64,000 nt of DNA from Sclerodactyla briareus (GCA_026419785.1 JAODTK010005637.1:124001-188000); one strand, 5' to 3'; counted from the stretch's first letter, positions 25,801 through 40,109 are shown. Notes: a model not told the origin generated them from the sequence alone. Translations and numbers: made by a program.

Positions 25801-28800
25801 CATTGTAGATTGTTATCCTTGGGATGTCTGGGCTATCTATGTGGGAGTGGCCTCTATGTGTAGACATTGTTGTGCTACTAGTGGTAAACTGTTATCAAGC
25901 TTCTAAGCTTCCCCATTGGTCCTTGCAATGTTGTCTATACATGATTCTCCTACTTTGGTGTTGATCCATGGCGTAGCAATACCTATATTTTTTTTTTTAG
26001 TCGTGGGGCTTATCTCATAGTTGGATAATGCTTGGCTGACTTGGTTGTTGTAGAACCTGCTTTCAGCATGCAAAATCATTCGACTTTGGTTCCTAAGTTC
26101 AAGCTTGTTACTGTCATTATGGCTACTCATATCAGACACTAAAATTCTTGTATTTCTTTAAATTGGAAGCTTGATTACAATGAATAAATAGCCTGTCATT
26201 TTGGTAGCTGTAACTTGTTGACAGTTTTCAGTTATGATGGTGCAGCTAGGTCATAGGTCACTAGACGTGTGCTGCACGAACAGTTTTGCAACTCTTTTTT
26301 GGCAACTGTCCCGAATGGAAGGAGGATCGCTCATGGAAACTTATTCCCAAGTGATGACCCCCAAACTCGAGGACAACAAGACACACATTGTCATTCAGAA
26401 ATTTGTATGGTTCTCAAAGTAATGGGGGATACCGAGTTGAAGGCCTTGTGATCCTGCGATGGGGCATCAGTCACGTTTTAATTTTCCCTTTTGGACAATT
26501 TTTGTGAGCAATAGCTTTTGTGGTTTAACGAGGCATTGTCGTCCAGTAGCAACGATCAAAAATCGATTGGCCGTAATTGAATGTCGATATCGTATATCGC
26601 CAAAATGATATTTCGAGTTCCATTCAACCTTTTACTATTGTCCTCCTTTCCAGCCAAAAGCTACCATACTGCATAATCTCTTGTATTGGAGCTATAAAAG
26701 CTACAATTGAAATAAATTCTTTCCAAAACCATAATATTAGGTCAAAATTCATAATTTTGTTGTAGTAGGTATCTGTGGCAAAACATATACGTTTGTTGTG
26801 GCTGGCTGGCTCCTTTGAAAATTCATGGCTGATCACCATTTTCTATAAGACTAGAAATGATTTGAGTGCTGTTATTTGATGAAGTCTCTTAAGTGTGAGG
26901 TTTCGAACAATAACATTTGTTTCCATTATCTTTGTTGCTTATTCTCTTCGAATATTTCTAGGCTGAATGACTTTTAAAAACTTAGTCGGCATGCCCCAAC
27001 AATATGCTGTCACATTGGCTGCAATCTGCATAATTTTGGACACCTGTTGAATCCAATATACTGTCCAGGGTACTGGCCCGGGCCAAATTTAACTGGATTG
27101 GTATAGCATTTAGCTAGTCAAATTTGCATGTTTGCTGATCATTTTCCTCTAGTGAGTAGCATCCGCGATGAAAAATGCACACCAATTTTGTGAACATCCC
27201 CCATTATCCATCACAAAGCATGTCCAATTTTTTTTTTTGGTTTTTTTCCAATTAGCTTGAATTATGCCCTGGTACACTACCCTGGGGCTTCAAGCATTTT
27301 GAGATCTCGGTACTGATATAGGCATTTTGAATTTATGGGTACATATCACTACTGGTACCATTACAGTTTAGTGTGGTGCATAATATTAATTTATTTCATG
27401 GGTGGATGAGCTCGTGCAAGGACAAACACCAAAGTGAATGTGGGAACCTGCAGATATGTAGTTCGGCCTTGGATTTTTTCCTCAGTACAATTAATTCAAT
27501 ATTCACCATCTAGGGACCTGCTGACTCAGTGTGTACTGGAATCTTCCAAATAATTGTACCACAAAATAGTAGGCATTGGAATGTTACAAACATAAAACTA
27601 TGCACTTTATTTATACCCCAGTCAAAAAAAAAAAAAAATGGAAACTCTACAAAGGTTGTGGTTCTTGTCTGAGGTACATGTACCCCAATCCAGTAAGGCG
27701 GAGAATCTCTGTACTACTGCAAGGATTTCTCGTTATAAAAAATGTACATATTCCTATAAAAAAATGTGATCTAAAGGTGCTGGCTACTTCAGTTGGGATA
27801 TGACTTCTGACAAGTTGGAATACATTTAGTGCATACCCTCACATTGTGTTGAGCATTCATGTAATCATGTAATGTACAATACTGCCGGCCTATCAAGAAT
27901 GTATCCAATGCTCCCAGGGCTCTGCAGATTTGACCCAGCCCAATGCCTTCCTGGAGTGAGTGGCTTTGTGTTCCCTACTGACACCCAATAGCAGACAAAG
28001 GGGGACTTCTGTTTGAACAATGCTATTCTCGGTCTCCTAGGAATGCCCTTCCAGCCCTGCTGTTTATAGTTATAATGGTACCCTGGGCATCCAGGGTCCA
28101 GTTTGTACCCAGGTTGGCTATGGGTGGGTTTACATGCATGAATGCATTCTTTGTGCCAGATCCAGGATGTCGATGTGAAGCCATTATTTGTCTGCAGTGA
28201 TTGGTGCCATCTAAATATGAGCTGAAGTAAACTTGCAGTGTATCCTATGAGACTTGGCAATATGCAGGTCAAAAGGCTATGAAACCGGTTGTGTAATGTC
28301 ATGATGAAGGTTAAAAAGAAAAAAAATCCCAGAGACAATTTCTTTCTCAAGTTATGTAATTGCCTCTGGAGTAGACCAAGGGTTGGGTGGGGTGGGCAGG
28401 TGGTGGTGGTAGGGGGGGAGGGGGGGGGGGGGGGCCACGGCCAAAAATTCAATATTGTGTGTTGTTTCCTGCAAGGGAGATGACAGAACAGCCAACCTAG
28501 TTTACTGTCTGTTGTTACAGAGAGGACTAGAGATAATCCTGCCAACAGACAACATCATTGAGTGGACATTAATTTGTCATTGATGCAGAGTGGCCATGTA
28601 AAGACTTCTGTTACTTTTTATTCCTATATATTACATCATGTGAGACAAACCCGTGAGACAAAATTTCAGCCATTCTCAGAGTCAGTGTGCCAATTAATCA
28701 ATTTTGTGAACTTTTCCTTGTGATGTCACAGAGGACGAGGGAGTGGGGGGAAGCTCAGTATCACCTTTTGGATAGAAAAGTCGTGTAAAACGATACTTTC

Positions 28801-29997
28801 GGAAGCCCTGTGAATCAACTTATGATGGGAACGGACTACTGAGCAGAAACTTTGTCACAAGATATTCGAGAATGATCTCATTCACTTCAATATGAAATAC
28901 TCTGATATTTCTGTCCTTCTGTTAGTGAGGAGTAAATTTGCAGCATTCACAGTGTCTATGGGTGACTTGATATCGATTCATATATGTTCTGCAGTTGCAG
29001 GAATCCTACTTCAGAAATTCTATACTCTATAGGTTTCACTTTTTTTGTTGAAAACAGGTTGTGACAGAATGCATCAAACATATGTGCCTCATGAGAAAAT
29101 ATGAATACCTGTATTCAAACTTTTCTAGGAAATAAACCAATTTGAGCTGTATGCAACGGATCATTGGATATCATGCCTAGGTATCAGAAGAAAATTCTTT
29201 TGTACAGAAGGCTGCATAGCACTCAACTGAATTCCTGGTTTGTTTGAATAATATAGCACACATTTTGCTAAATTTCACATGGATACCCTACATGTACCCT
29301 TAACAGTCTACCTATTAGCTCCCTGTGCAAGTGCACATTCTACAACTCTGCTCTTCCATGAGTCGCCAACCGTTCATCGTGATCTTTCTGGATCTCTGTA
29401 ACATCATCTATCCTTTCTGACAGGACCAATCAACCTTGAGCAGACTGTGAATCTGAACCCTATCAAAAACTCAACACATGCCTCGAAAACCCTCCTTTTT
29501 GATTCTTCAAATATAAAGAATAAGACACCTTGAAAGCAGCAGTAACAGCCCTGTGAACTGATTGGTTGAAACGACTTACGAATAAATCTCTTGATTCAAC
29601 TAATTTATTTTATTTTAATTTCCCTGAATCCTGTGGTCCCTGTGGACTGCTTCGAGATACTCAAGTTATTAGGCACTTATTGCCATGATGCACTCTAATA
29701 CCCCTGTCGCAGAGAAACCGATGATGAGAGGAAGCATCAACTTTGCAGCATTGAATGTAGTGTTTGAATGTGTAAACTGTAGCTTACCTATTGGTACCTT
29801 ACATGATTAGTCAGTCGGAGAATCATTCCGAAGAGTGGGTTAATTGCCTGAAAAGGTCCATAATTATTATTATGTTGTTGTGCATCATTGGTCGTAAATG
29901 TTCACCTTAACTATGGACATGTAGCACCCTTCACGGATGGTTTGAGGGGTTCGTCTTGCGAGTGCATTATAATATTCGGTGTCTGCTCTCTCCGTAG
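22810..29997. other. CtBP intron 1, last part, no gene recognised
   Basis: About 7.2 kb of AT-rich intron. A C-rich stem (CCCCCCTAGATTT paired with AAATTTTTAGGGGGG) lies at about 25240-25284. G-runs occur at 28407-28432. A long open frame on the minus strand at 27865-28545 crosses that homopolymer and a poly-T run and encodes low-complexity Pro/Thr and Phe runs; I regard it as chance. The acceptor of the next CtBP exon (CTCTCCGTAG) ends this stretch. Confidence 0.45.
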
Positions 29998-31110
<1,113 letters not shown>

Positions 31111-31599
31111 GTATGTAAGCAGCAGCATCCAAGAGAAAATGGGGTCGGAGGAGGGACACTCCCAAGGCTCGGTCACACCCGAGTTGGTATCATTCATACG
31201 TGTGCTTGTATTCAGTTGGCTATATTGTAACATGCACAGACACTTTGTCTGTGGCGTCCAATCAAACACTAGCATGTATCAAAACCGACCAAAAAATTGA
31301 GATGAAAAAAATTGTATTGAGTAGAAGAAACGTCACACTAGTCGTGGAACTGGGGGTAGTCGAATGTGACCTTGGTATAACTCACCAGGTGGCTAAAGGA
31401 ATGACCTCGACCGTGGTGCTTGGGAGTGAAACAGATGTGTTAACGTTTTGAACTTTCACCCACTTTGCCTATCTCCTGTTATTTCTTTGAATTTTACAGT
31501 GGAATCGGCCAAATAAATGTGGTGAGAGCTGGGAGCTAGTGATTGCCTCTTGGCTGGGTTTGTCCAGGCTGAGAATGAGTTTGTGTGTAGGGATATCAA

Positions 31600-32060
31600 T
31601 CTGGCGCCCCACAACTCAAAAAAAAGGCCAGAGTCACGCTATAAATATTGAAAGTGTTACGTAAATGTCAATCTGGTACCACAACTGAGGAAGAAAGCAC
31701 CCCACAGTTCTGAAATGAAGGCTGGTGTGGCCACTAGTTTATATAAAACATTGGGATATGGATGTCAATCTAGCGCCCCACAGTTCTGAAATGAAGGCTG
31801 GTGTGGCCACTAGTTTATATAAAACATTGGGATGTGGATGTCAATCTAGCATTCCACGTTCTGGATCACAGGCCGGAGTCGACGCTAGTTATAAAACATT
31901 GGGAATGGGGTGGTCAATCCAGTACCCCACAGTTATGGAATGAGGCTGGAGTGGCCACTAGTTGTAAAACATCAGGATGTGGATGTCAAATCAGCACTCC
32001 ACGTTCAGGAATGAAGATTTGTGTCTCTAGCTGCTAGATATGGGACTTTAGGCTATGGAT
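31600..32060. repeat. Diverged proximal part of the ~75-bp satellite
   Basis: About six units of 74-76 bases share GGCCACTAGTT, ATAAAACATTGGGATATGGA, TGTCAATCTAGC and CCCCACAGTTCTGAAATGA. These look like an older variant of the satellite that resumes at 32690: the GGATATCAATC core and the CTAGTTATAAA phrase are shared. The copies at 31725-31800 and 31800-31880 are nearly identical to each other. Confidence 0.8.
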
Positions 32061-32689
32061 ATCAATCCAGCATCCTCACACTATGGGCGTGTCCATTTGC
32101 TAGTCTGCACATTGGGATAGTGTCAGAATCGCAGCGCTCCATGACATGGAAAAGGGGCCACTCGTTATATAGCCTTGTTCAAGACACTCTGATTGTTGTT
32201 TATCCGTGCCCCTTCATTCGGCTCAATGGCTCACTGTCCCCTGCACTATACTCATAGAGTTATACATTCCAAAATCTGTGCCGATCAAAACGTCTTACGG
32301 AACTTTTCTGATTGGCTAGGTTAGGAATAGGCATGATCCTTTTGGAGGCCAATCAAATGCACCACAGTGTGACGACTACCCATGGTCATTGCACAGACAA
32401 ACCTGAGTACTCATTGGCTGTGACATTTGCCTTGTGCTAATGTGAGTGCATCATAGCCAAACTCCTACAAAGGATCCACCGGAATTTATTCAATCTCTGT
32501 AGTTTTTGCCAGATGTCTAACTATATTCCCAACGCTGAATTTTCATAGAAGCGCCCTACGTATGATTGATGTGCTCCTCGCCTATCATTAGGATTTTATG
32601 AATTCTGACAGTACAAAAGACAATATTCCCATTGACCTATAACGGGAGGGTTGCATAGTTAGATTTTTTAACGTATGACGCGTCACGTT

Positions 32690-35300
32690 GAGGAAGATAA
32701 CCTCTCAACAAAGACTCTTACTCGTATGAAGGCAAAGATTTGGATATCATCTCTGCACGACTATAAACAACGCTTTTGTCTCTACGAGTTTTATAAAGCG
32801 AAAGGGTTGGATATCAATCTGCCTGCCAATGACAGAAAACAGGCGTGGCGCAGCCGCTAGAGTTACGCTAGACGCTAGTTATAAAGCAGAACGGTTGGAT
32901 AGCAATCTGTTTCCATGACTAGAAACAAGGCGTCGTCACCGCGAGACAGCTATTTTATAAAGCAGAAAGGTTGGATATCAATCTCTGCCTTGACACAAAA
33001 AAGTGTGTTGGCACTAATTATAAACAAAGGGGTTTGGATGCAATCTGCTGGGCATTACTACTAGAAACAAGGATCGTGCCCCCGCTAGAGTACGCTAGAC
33101 GTTAGTTATGAAGCAGAACGGTTGGATAGCAATCTGTTTTCCATGCTAGAAAACAGGCCGTGCGTCACCCGCTAACGCTATTATAAGCAAAAGGTCTGAT
33201 AAAATCGATCTATTTCCATGACTAGAAACGAGCGTGCGTCACCGCTAGACTCTAGTTAATGAAGGCAAGGTTGGATAGCAATCTGTTTCCATGACTATAA
33301 CCAAGGCTGTGGCGTCACCGCTAGACGCTATTTATACTCAAAAGTTGGATATCAGTCACTATTCCCATGACTCGAAACGAGGCGTGCGTCCCGCTAACGC
33401 TAGTTTAAGTTATAAGCAGAAAGGTTGGTATCAATTTGCTGCCATGACAAGAAACCAGGCCTGTGTCAGCCACTAATGCTAGTTATTAAGCAGAAAGTGT
33501 GGATAATCAATTTGCTGCCATGACTGGAACAAGCCTGTGTCAAATCACCCGCTAATTCTATTTTTATTAAGCAGAAAGGTTGGATATCAATATTGGCTGT
33601 CCATGAACTAGAAACAAGGCCTGGGTCACCGCTAGAATGTTAGTTATTAGGCAACAGGTTGGATATCATTTGCTGCTATGACTAGACAAGCCATGTGTCA
33701 ACCGCTACTGCTAAGCTTATTAGCAGAAAGGTTGGATATCAATTTGCTGCCAGACCAGAAATAAGGCCGTGCACGTTAGATGCTGGTTATTAAGCGCAAG
33801 GTGATATCAATTTGCTGCCATGGACGGGTAGCAACCGGCCTGTGTCACCTCTAGAGCAGTTTTCTTACGCAAAAGGTTGGATATCAATTGCTTCCATGAC
33901 TAGAAACAAGGCTGCGTCTCCGCTAGACGCTAGTTATAAAGCAGAACGGTTGGATATCGATCTATTTCCATGACTAGAAACGAGGCGTGCGTCACCGCTA
34001 GACGCTAGTTTATGAAGCAAATGTGGGATAGGTCATCTGTTTCCTGACTAGAACAAGGCGTGCGTCTCACCGCTAAGACGCTATTTAATAAAGTAGAAAG
34101 GTGGGATATCCTCTATTTCCATGACTAGAAACGAGGCGTGCTTCACCCGCTAGACGCTAGTTATAAAGCAGAACGGTTGGAGATCCATTGCTGCCATGAC
34201 AAGAAACAAGGCCTGTGTCAACCACTAGATGCTAGTTATTAAGCAGAAAGGTTGGATATCAATTTGCTTCCATGACTGGGAACAACCTGGTGTCACCGCT
34301 AGAATGCTAGTTATTAAGGCATAAAGGTTTGGCTACAATTGGCTTGGCTGCCATGACTAGAACAGGCCCTGTGTCAAACCGCTGATGTTAGTTATTAAGC
34401 AGAAAGGTTGATTCAATTTTCTGCTTGACTGGAAACAAGGCCTGTGTCACCGCTACCCTAGCTATTAAGCAGAAGGTTGGAATATCAATTGCTGCCCTGA
34501 TCAGAAACAGGCCTGTGTCCCGTTAGATGCTAGTTATTAAGCTAAAGGTTGGATATCCATTTGCTGCCAATGACTAAAAACAAGGGCCTCTGTTCAACCG
34601 CTAGATGCTAGTTATTAAGCAGAAAGGTGTGGGATATCATTGGCTGCCATGACTAGAAACAAGGCCTGTGTCACCGCTGGATGCTAGTTATTAAAGCCGT
34701 AGAGGTTTGATATCAATTTGCTTGCCATGACTAGAAACAAGCCTGTGTCTGCACCGCTAGATGCTAGTTATTAAGCAGAAAGGTTGGATATCAATATTTG
34801 CTGCCATACTAGAACAGGCATGTGTCGCTGCTAGTTATAAAGCCGAAGTTCGATGTCAAATCTGCTGCCTGACTAGAAGGTGTGTGTCCTGCTTGTTATA
34901 AACAAAGGGGTTTGGATTAGCACTCTGTTTCCTGACGGGAACCACGCCTTGTGTCACTTCTAGTTTAAAGCAGGAGGCTGGTATCAATCTGCTGCTTACA
35001 CTGTGGTCAATGACCTGTGTCACTGCTAGTTATGAGCAGAAGGTTGATATCATCTGCTGGCCATGACCTAAAAACAGGGGGGGCCCCCCCTGTGTCGCTG
35101 TAGTTATGAAGCTGAAGAGTAGGATATCAGCCGCTGCCCCATGACATTGCCGTACTAGTTTCAACACTTGGATATCAATCCAGCATCTCTTTACTGATGA
35201 TAGCGTTGTCTCGGCTAGTCGTAAAAAAAAACAAAAATCAGCATAGGGCATATATCAACCCCCCTCTAATACTGGGAAAGGCTGGTGTTGCTTGCATATG
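32690..35300. repeat. ~75-bp satellite array within CtBP intron 3
   Basis: Roughly 35 tandem units with the consensus order GCTAGTTATTAAGCAGAAAG, GTTGGATATCAATTTGCTGC, CATGACTAGAAACAAGGCC, TGTGTCACCGCTAGA. The most regular units lie at 34190-34800; edges become diverged and shorter. Sub-variants exist: one with ATAAAGCAGAACGG and CGAGGCGTGCGTC (33100-34170), another with ATTAAGCAGAAAGG and GGCCTGTGTC (33420-34800), so the array is internally block-structured. Many single-base dropouts interrupt otherwise identical units. Non-repetitive DNA at 32060-32690 separates it from the older 31.6-32.06 kb part. Confidence 0.92.
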
Positions 35301-35306
35301 CTAGTT

Positions 35307-35930
35307 TCATAAGAAATTGGGATATGATACGGCCTTCAATGTTTTCCACCACACCACTGTGTGAAACCCTTTGAGAGTGGAATAAGGCATGGAATTATCC
35401 TCTAGCCATATATGGCGTCTAGAGTCCGGCCGGAGACGCATCAGAATGACAGGATCTAATCCACACTGTGTTTTCGTCGAGAGGGCACCCAGGCAGAACA
35501 TCGCTTGCTGTATTAGCTGGATTTCCATAGATGCAGATGCAGGACCCGATTGTATGTGAAATATCGCCAAATTACGTGAACTGATCGGGGGCCAGTGTCT
35601 GAACATATATTTTGCAAAGATAGATATTGGTTCCCCAGAGGGCGGAGAATTATGACTGAAGTAACCTCCACTGATAAGGCAATAACACATGTTCCAATGC
35701 GTATCGGATGCTAATGCGAGAATTAATTCTATGGAATTCTCCATCGATAAGAGCCAAGCAAACGACAATATGGGGCTGCTGCATTGATATGTCCTTTTTG
35801 CATAAAATTACAGTGTTATTTTCTCTGAAACAAACATTCGTTTTTTCGTACTCTGTGATTTCGCACATCCAGCCTGGACACGCATAGTACGCATCTATGG
35901 ATCCCAAGAAGAGATTCCGTGATGTGGCAG
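35307..35930 (-). repeat. Duplicated block with a Cys-rich open frame, copy 1
   Basis: About 350 bases of this block align with 52075-52430 in the same orientation at roughly two-thirds identity. Anchors are GACAATATGG followed by GCTGCATT, CCGGACACG or CCTGGACACGC, GGCCAGTGTCTGAACATAT versus GGACCAGTGTTTGAATAT, and ATCCCA near the right end. On the minus strand copy 1 stays open across two overlapping frames (35907-35650 and 35768-35307). The first encodes ACPGWMCEITEYEKTNVCF with several more cysteines. I do not recognise a family. Copy 2 has a TGA where copy 1 has the Trp of CPGWMC. It may be a fragment of a transposon gene or a processed fragment. Confidence 0.5.
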
Positions 35931-36699
35931 TTAATTAAAGTTATTGCACCATGGTGGTAAAGTAGCATTTATGCTTATTTGGGGGGATTTCCTTCCCTTC
36001 CTCCTGATATCGGAAGGATATGTTATTTGATTGGTCAATTGCTGTGATTGCATGCACCACACCACTCCATGCAACTATTGGTGATACTTTCTCAGTAGCA
36101 ATTTTCATGAGTCGGGTAAGCGAGCTGAGAAACCTGTTCTGTTAAAATAGGCCATTATGTGAGAGTTTTCAAATTGTATTTCCTTCTACAAAGTACATTA
36201 AACTCTCATAATGTTTCTTGCATGGATGGTGCTCCTTCCAGCTTGTTCACATATTTTGGATGCAGGCATCATGTAGGAGGTGAATTAATACAATAGTAAC
36301 TTCTTTCTGTTGAAAAGGAGCTTTATGGACACCCCCAAACTAACTGTCATTCTTTGATGGATGTTTTGGACTAAACTTGAACTAATGTGCATATGACCCC
36401 TTGTGAGACATCTCTTCGACCCTGTGAAGGTCAAAGGTTATGGAGGGGCAACAATATGCCTTCTGAAATTGCTTTTGGCCCCGAATGGTCCCTTCTTTGA
36501 TGGGATGTTGGTCAAACTTGGACAAAATGTTTAATTGACCCATGATACCTTTTTAGCCATGTCAAGTCAACGGTCATTGACGAGGCACACTATATGATGC
36601 CGTTATGTGACAAGTGTCAAAAATGTACATTGGGTTTCCTTGAAACACTGTAATAATGTCCTTTGGAGGTGCTCTTTGGATTCCAGATTCTTTAGGATG
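35931..36699. other. CtBP intron 3 spacer, nothing firm recognised
   Basis: AT-rich. The part from about 36300 uses GACCC, GTCAAAGGTCA and ATTGGCCCCGAATGGTC-like phrases seen in the repeat that follows, so the 36700 repeat may start earlier. Confidence 0.35.
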
Positions 36700-37110
36700 C
36701 GATGTCATATAGTGCCATAGAGTTGGAACAGTAACATCTGTTGAAAAGAAGCATTACAGGAACTTGAAACAGTCATTCTTGATGATCTGACCCAACTGGA
36801 CCCATGCCTCATGACCTTTGGGAACATATTTGACATTAGTGAATCAAAGGTCATGAAGAGGCACAATAGGCACTGTGTGAAATTGCCTTTTCCTCTCTCG
36901 ATCGGTAATTCTTCGATGGATGGTTGCCCAAGTGACTGCTAATCTCCTTGCCATATGGAGATCAAGGTCAAAGGTCATTACAGGCCATAAGAGCAATTGA
37001 AATTTGAGACTGCTCTTTTGGCCTGTGATTGAACATTTAAAACATAATTGTAATTCGTTGCGGTTACATTTATGCGGTTTGAGCTAAAGCATCATTCTAG
37101 GTAATCTAGG
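36700..37110. repeat. Second copy of the repeat found at 13915-14285
   Basis: It aligns in direct orientation with 13915-14285 through GGAACAGTAACATCTGTTGA, AAAGAAGCA, TTCTTCGATGGATGGTTG, CCATATGGAGATCAAGG, GAACATTTAAAACATAATTG and TTTATGCGGTTTGAGCTAA. It carries AAGGTCAAAGGTCATTACAG, again AGGTCA-type half-sites. In CtBP intron 3. Confidence 0.75.
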
Positions 37111-37838
37111 CTACATTCTGCTTCCACTGTAACTGTAATTGAGAGCAGCAAACTATTGGAGCACAAATTACCTGTACCTGAAATTACCTTTTCCATCATT
37201 GGTCACTCTGCCCAATCAGGAACAATGTTTTGTGTCATCAATGAAAAAAAAGTCCAGAAAAAGGTTCCCAGGTTCAACCTCTGGTTAATTCAATGATTCC
37301 CACACCAATTAATAGTCTCTTATGCTAAACATAACAGTCAAAGCTTTCTTTATCAAATTAATACATATATTGATATGAGATCAGAGAATGTTTTCTAATA
37401 GTCTCGGAAACACCAACCAGTGCAAAACGTCTCTTCATTCCTGGTGGAAGGATGTCAGCAATTGCGGCAGAGAAACAGGATTGTTATACGTAGCAGAAAT
37501 GTTGGTGTGATAGCGGATGCTTAATTAATGTTACTTGGCTGTGTAGGCGAGGTTCACTGAATTTTTGGTCTCGTTGATCCTCGCTGGCGTTATGCCAATT
37601 AAACCTATTTTATTATACAGGGTACTCTCCATTCAACACTCATTCAGTTATTCATGAGGCAATCCTAGGCCATACTGATGTTTCTGATCCTACCCCACTG
37701 TTTGCGGAATCTCGCAATTTTTATTTGATGACAGTGAAAATGAGCTATGCATTGGTGTTTTATCCGGGGACCCCACTCCCAGGGTGTGTCTCCTGCCTGC
37801 AGGAATCCGTCACTCCCTCTAATCTCTCTGTTCATGAG

Positions 37839-37970
37839 GGAGGGTCGGCACAGCATCGTCGGCTTTCGGTCCAGGCCCATTTCGGTTTAAAGTACTATTC
37901 TAATATTCCTACGATCCCTAACCTCATTATTGAATGGAAATCCCGTGGGGCTCACAAAGTTCCTACACAT
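37839..37970 (+). CDS. CtBP: Probable CtBP Rossmann exon, heavily disrupted
   Basis: The CtBP protein needs a segment beginning G-R-V-G-x-A right after the GLG that ends at 31110. From 37839 the sequence reads GG AGG GTC GGC ACA GC, which completes the split codon in the right phase and gives (G)RVGTA, the second half of GxGxxG. Continuing with indels gives V-G-F-R-S-R, then F-R-F-K-V-L-F-Y (37878-37902), parallel to the family's VALRAKAFGFNVIFYDPY. TACGATCCCTA (37910-37920) supplies YDPY after a 9-base interruption containing a stop. ATTGAATGGAAATCC and ACATTGCAG may be the IEKS and TLQ segments. The acceptor is GAG rather than CAG, and no clean donor is visible, so the boundaries are uncertain. 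It could be a badly read true exon or a decayed copy. Confidence 0.5.
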
Positions 37971-38049
37971 TGCAGGGACGTCACAATGATCTGATAAAAT
38001 TTGGGTGGCAGTACTGATCATTGATTCCTCTCTAGAACGAAGTCAGAGT

Positions 38050-39340
38050 GTGTGTGTGGTGCTATGTGGACCCCAGCTTGTCAGCACATAACTAAGCCGG
38101 AAAACCTTGTAACATGACCAAGGGAATGGTTTAATTCTGATTCAACAAGTTGCAACTTCGTTGTAGTTTTCTTATGGTGAGGGGTGGGGGCGGGGAATAC
38201 AGGAACCTATGTTTTTGGTAGTGAGGTCAGGGGTGTATTTGGGTCAAAAAAGGGAATTTGTGGAAAGTCTATATTTTTGGCCAATTTCAGCTGTGTAAAC
38301 AGAATAACTCACCCCACTCTGGATGAAGCCCATACTTGGTTGTGTTTTCCCATGATGAGATACTGTTTTAGAGGTCAGGTTAAAGGTCATCTGAGTTCAC
38401 CAGAGGTAAAGCCTGGGAACCTTGTAAACACGATAAGGCCAGAATGCTTGGTCCTGATCAGGTTGAAATTTTGTGTGTAGCTTCTTATGGGGAGTACAAG
38501 GAACCCCATTGTTTATAGTTCCTTTGATGAAGCTCGAGAAACTATGCAGTTGGTGTGTGACGCTCAGCTCGTTAACACGATACTGAACCCCCACCTGGAT
38601 GGAATGAAGCTCAATACATTGGTATTGTGGTTCCCATGAATGAGTACCTCATTTGTTTTTGGGTCAGGCCAAAGGTCATCTGAATGTCAACCAATGTCAA
38701 AGTCTGAAATCCTTGTAAATACTACATAATTCAGAATTGTTTTGGTCGAATCAGGTTTGAAGGTGTTGGTGGAGCTTTTTTTTCATGGGGAGTACAGAAC
38801 CCTATTGTTTTTGGTTTAGGTCAGTGGTGACTTTTTTTTGTTGAAAATGGAAATTTGTAAAAATTGTTATTTGGGGCGCCAATTTTGACTCGTGACATGT
38901 TAGCTCGACCCCACCTGAAATGATGAAGCTCATACTATGGTGAGTTTCCTGTGATGAATACATTTACACGTAATGTTTCGGGAACAGGTCAAGTCATCTG
39001 AGGTCAACAGAAGCCAAGTCTGAAATGCTTGTGAACACAATAAAGTCACACAGATTGTTTTTATTATCTGATTGGAATGTGATTTGCACTTTCTTATGGG
39101 AGAGTACAGGAACCATATGTGTTTTGGTTTAGGTAGGGGTGAATTTTGGTCCAAGAAAAGGAATTTTTTTGTTAGAAAATCATTGATGGCGGATTTTTTA
39201 AGCCTTGAAAACACGACACCCAACCCTTCTGAATTGATGAAGCTCATACTTACTATGATAGTACATGACCCTATTGTTTTGGGTCAGGTCCTGAGGCAAA
39301 CAAGTCCAAGTACACATGCTTTCTGTCTCCTATAATTTGA
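38050..39340. repeat. 315-bp tandem array A (about four units), CtBP intron 4
   Basis: Units recur at about 315-320 bases (reference phrase near 38295, 38568, 38890 and 39208). Order within a unit: GTCCAGAATG, TCTGATCAGGTT, TGTGTAGCTT, CTTATGGGGAGTACAGGAA, CCCTATTGTTTTTGGT, GGTGAATTTTGGTCAA, GTGAACACGATAACTCGACC, CCACCTGGATGGATGAAGCT, CATACTTGGTATGTG, then GGTCATCTGAGGTCACCAGA GGTCA. Units differ by many small indels. AGGTCA half-sites cluster at the unit end. Confidence 0.88.
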
Positions 39341-40109
39341 TTGGATAACCATGCTGTATGGTCAGTGACATGACTGACCAATGGTGCATAGCTTACAAGG
39401 TGTGCAAGAATTTTGGGTCAAGGGTCTCTAGGGGTCATTTTCGGGCCATTAAATAATGCCAATGTTCTCCTACAGATTATTTTGGATTTTTCTTTGTAGT
39501 GGGTCATGTATTTCAATTAGTGGTACCTGTATGGTGGTTCAGGATTTGGGGTCCGATGGGCTTCAATCCTTTCTTCCGTTACAGCTCACCTCTCCGTTTT
39601 TATGTACTACCTTCAACTATGTTATTTGTTCCTTGGGGGGGGGGGGGGGCAATAGAACTCAATCCCTCATCTAGTAGGCCTACACTATTTGAACTTTTGA
39701 ACGGACTGTACATCAACATTTGATGCAGAGGTTATGTCGTTTCCTGTTTGTATTGCCACCTCTCAACAATTCGTTTTTCACGTTTGTATTCCATTATGCA
39801 TACAACATGTTCCCTCCCTAGAAAACATCCTGGGAGGAATATTGAACTGCTCTACAACAAACCTGATCGCACTCACTATCGTATATTTCAATAGACAGAC
39901 GCAACATAAACTCATGAACTGATTTGCAGTAAATAATAGCCTCACTTAAGAGTTTTCACTAATGCATCATAGGCAGCATATCCTCGAATGTGGTATGAGC
40001 TCCCGACCATTGGTTCTCTAGTCTTTTAAAACTAGCACACGGGAGAAAAGGATTGTCAAGGTCCCACGTTTACCAAATGCCTCATTTCATTCATCTAAAA
40101 ATTCCTACG
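39341..40109. other. Spacer between 315-bp copies, no gene recognised
   Basis: 39360-39480 resembles the 13.2-13.9 kb tandem family (TAGGGGTCATTTTCGGGCCA, TGTTCTCCTACAG). A run of 13 G lies at about 39636. Otherwise nothing is recognised. Confidence 0.4.

Noticed and set aside
27865-28545. 226-codon open frame on the minus strand, longest in the window
   Set aside because: It crosses a G-run and a poly-A run that give Pro/Thr and Phe runs, has no domain, and lies within CtBP intron 1.
31600-35300. Regular repeats as a CRISPR array
   Set aside because: Repeats are contiguous 75-bp units without distinct unique spacers, in an animal intron, with no cas genes.
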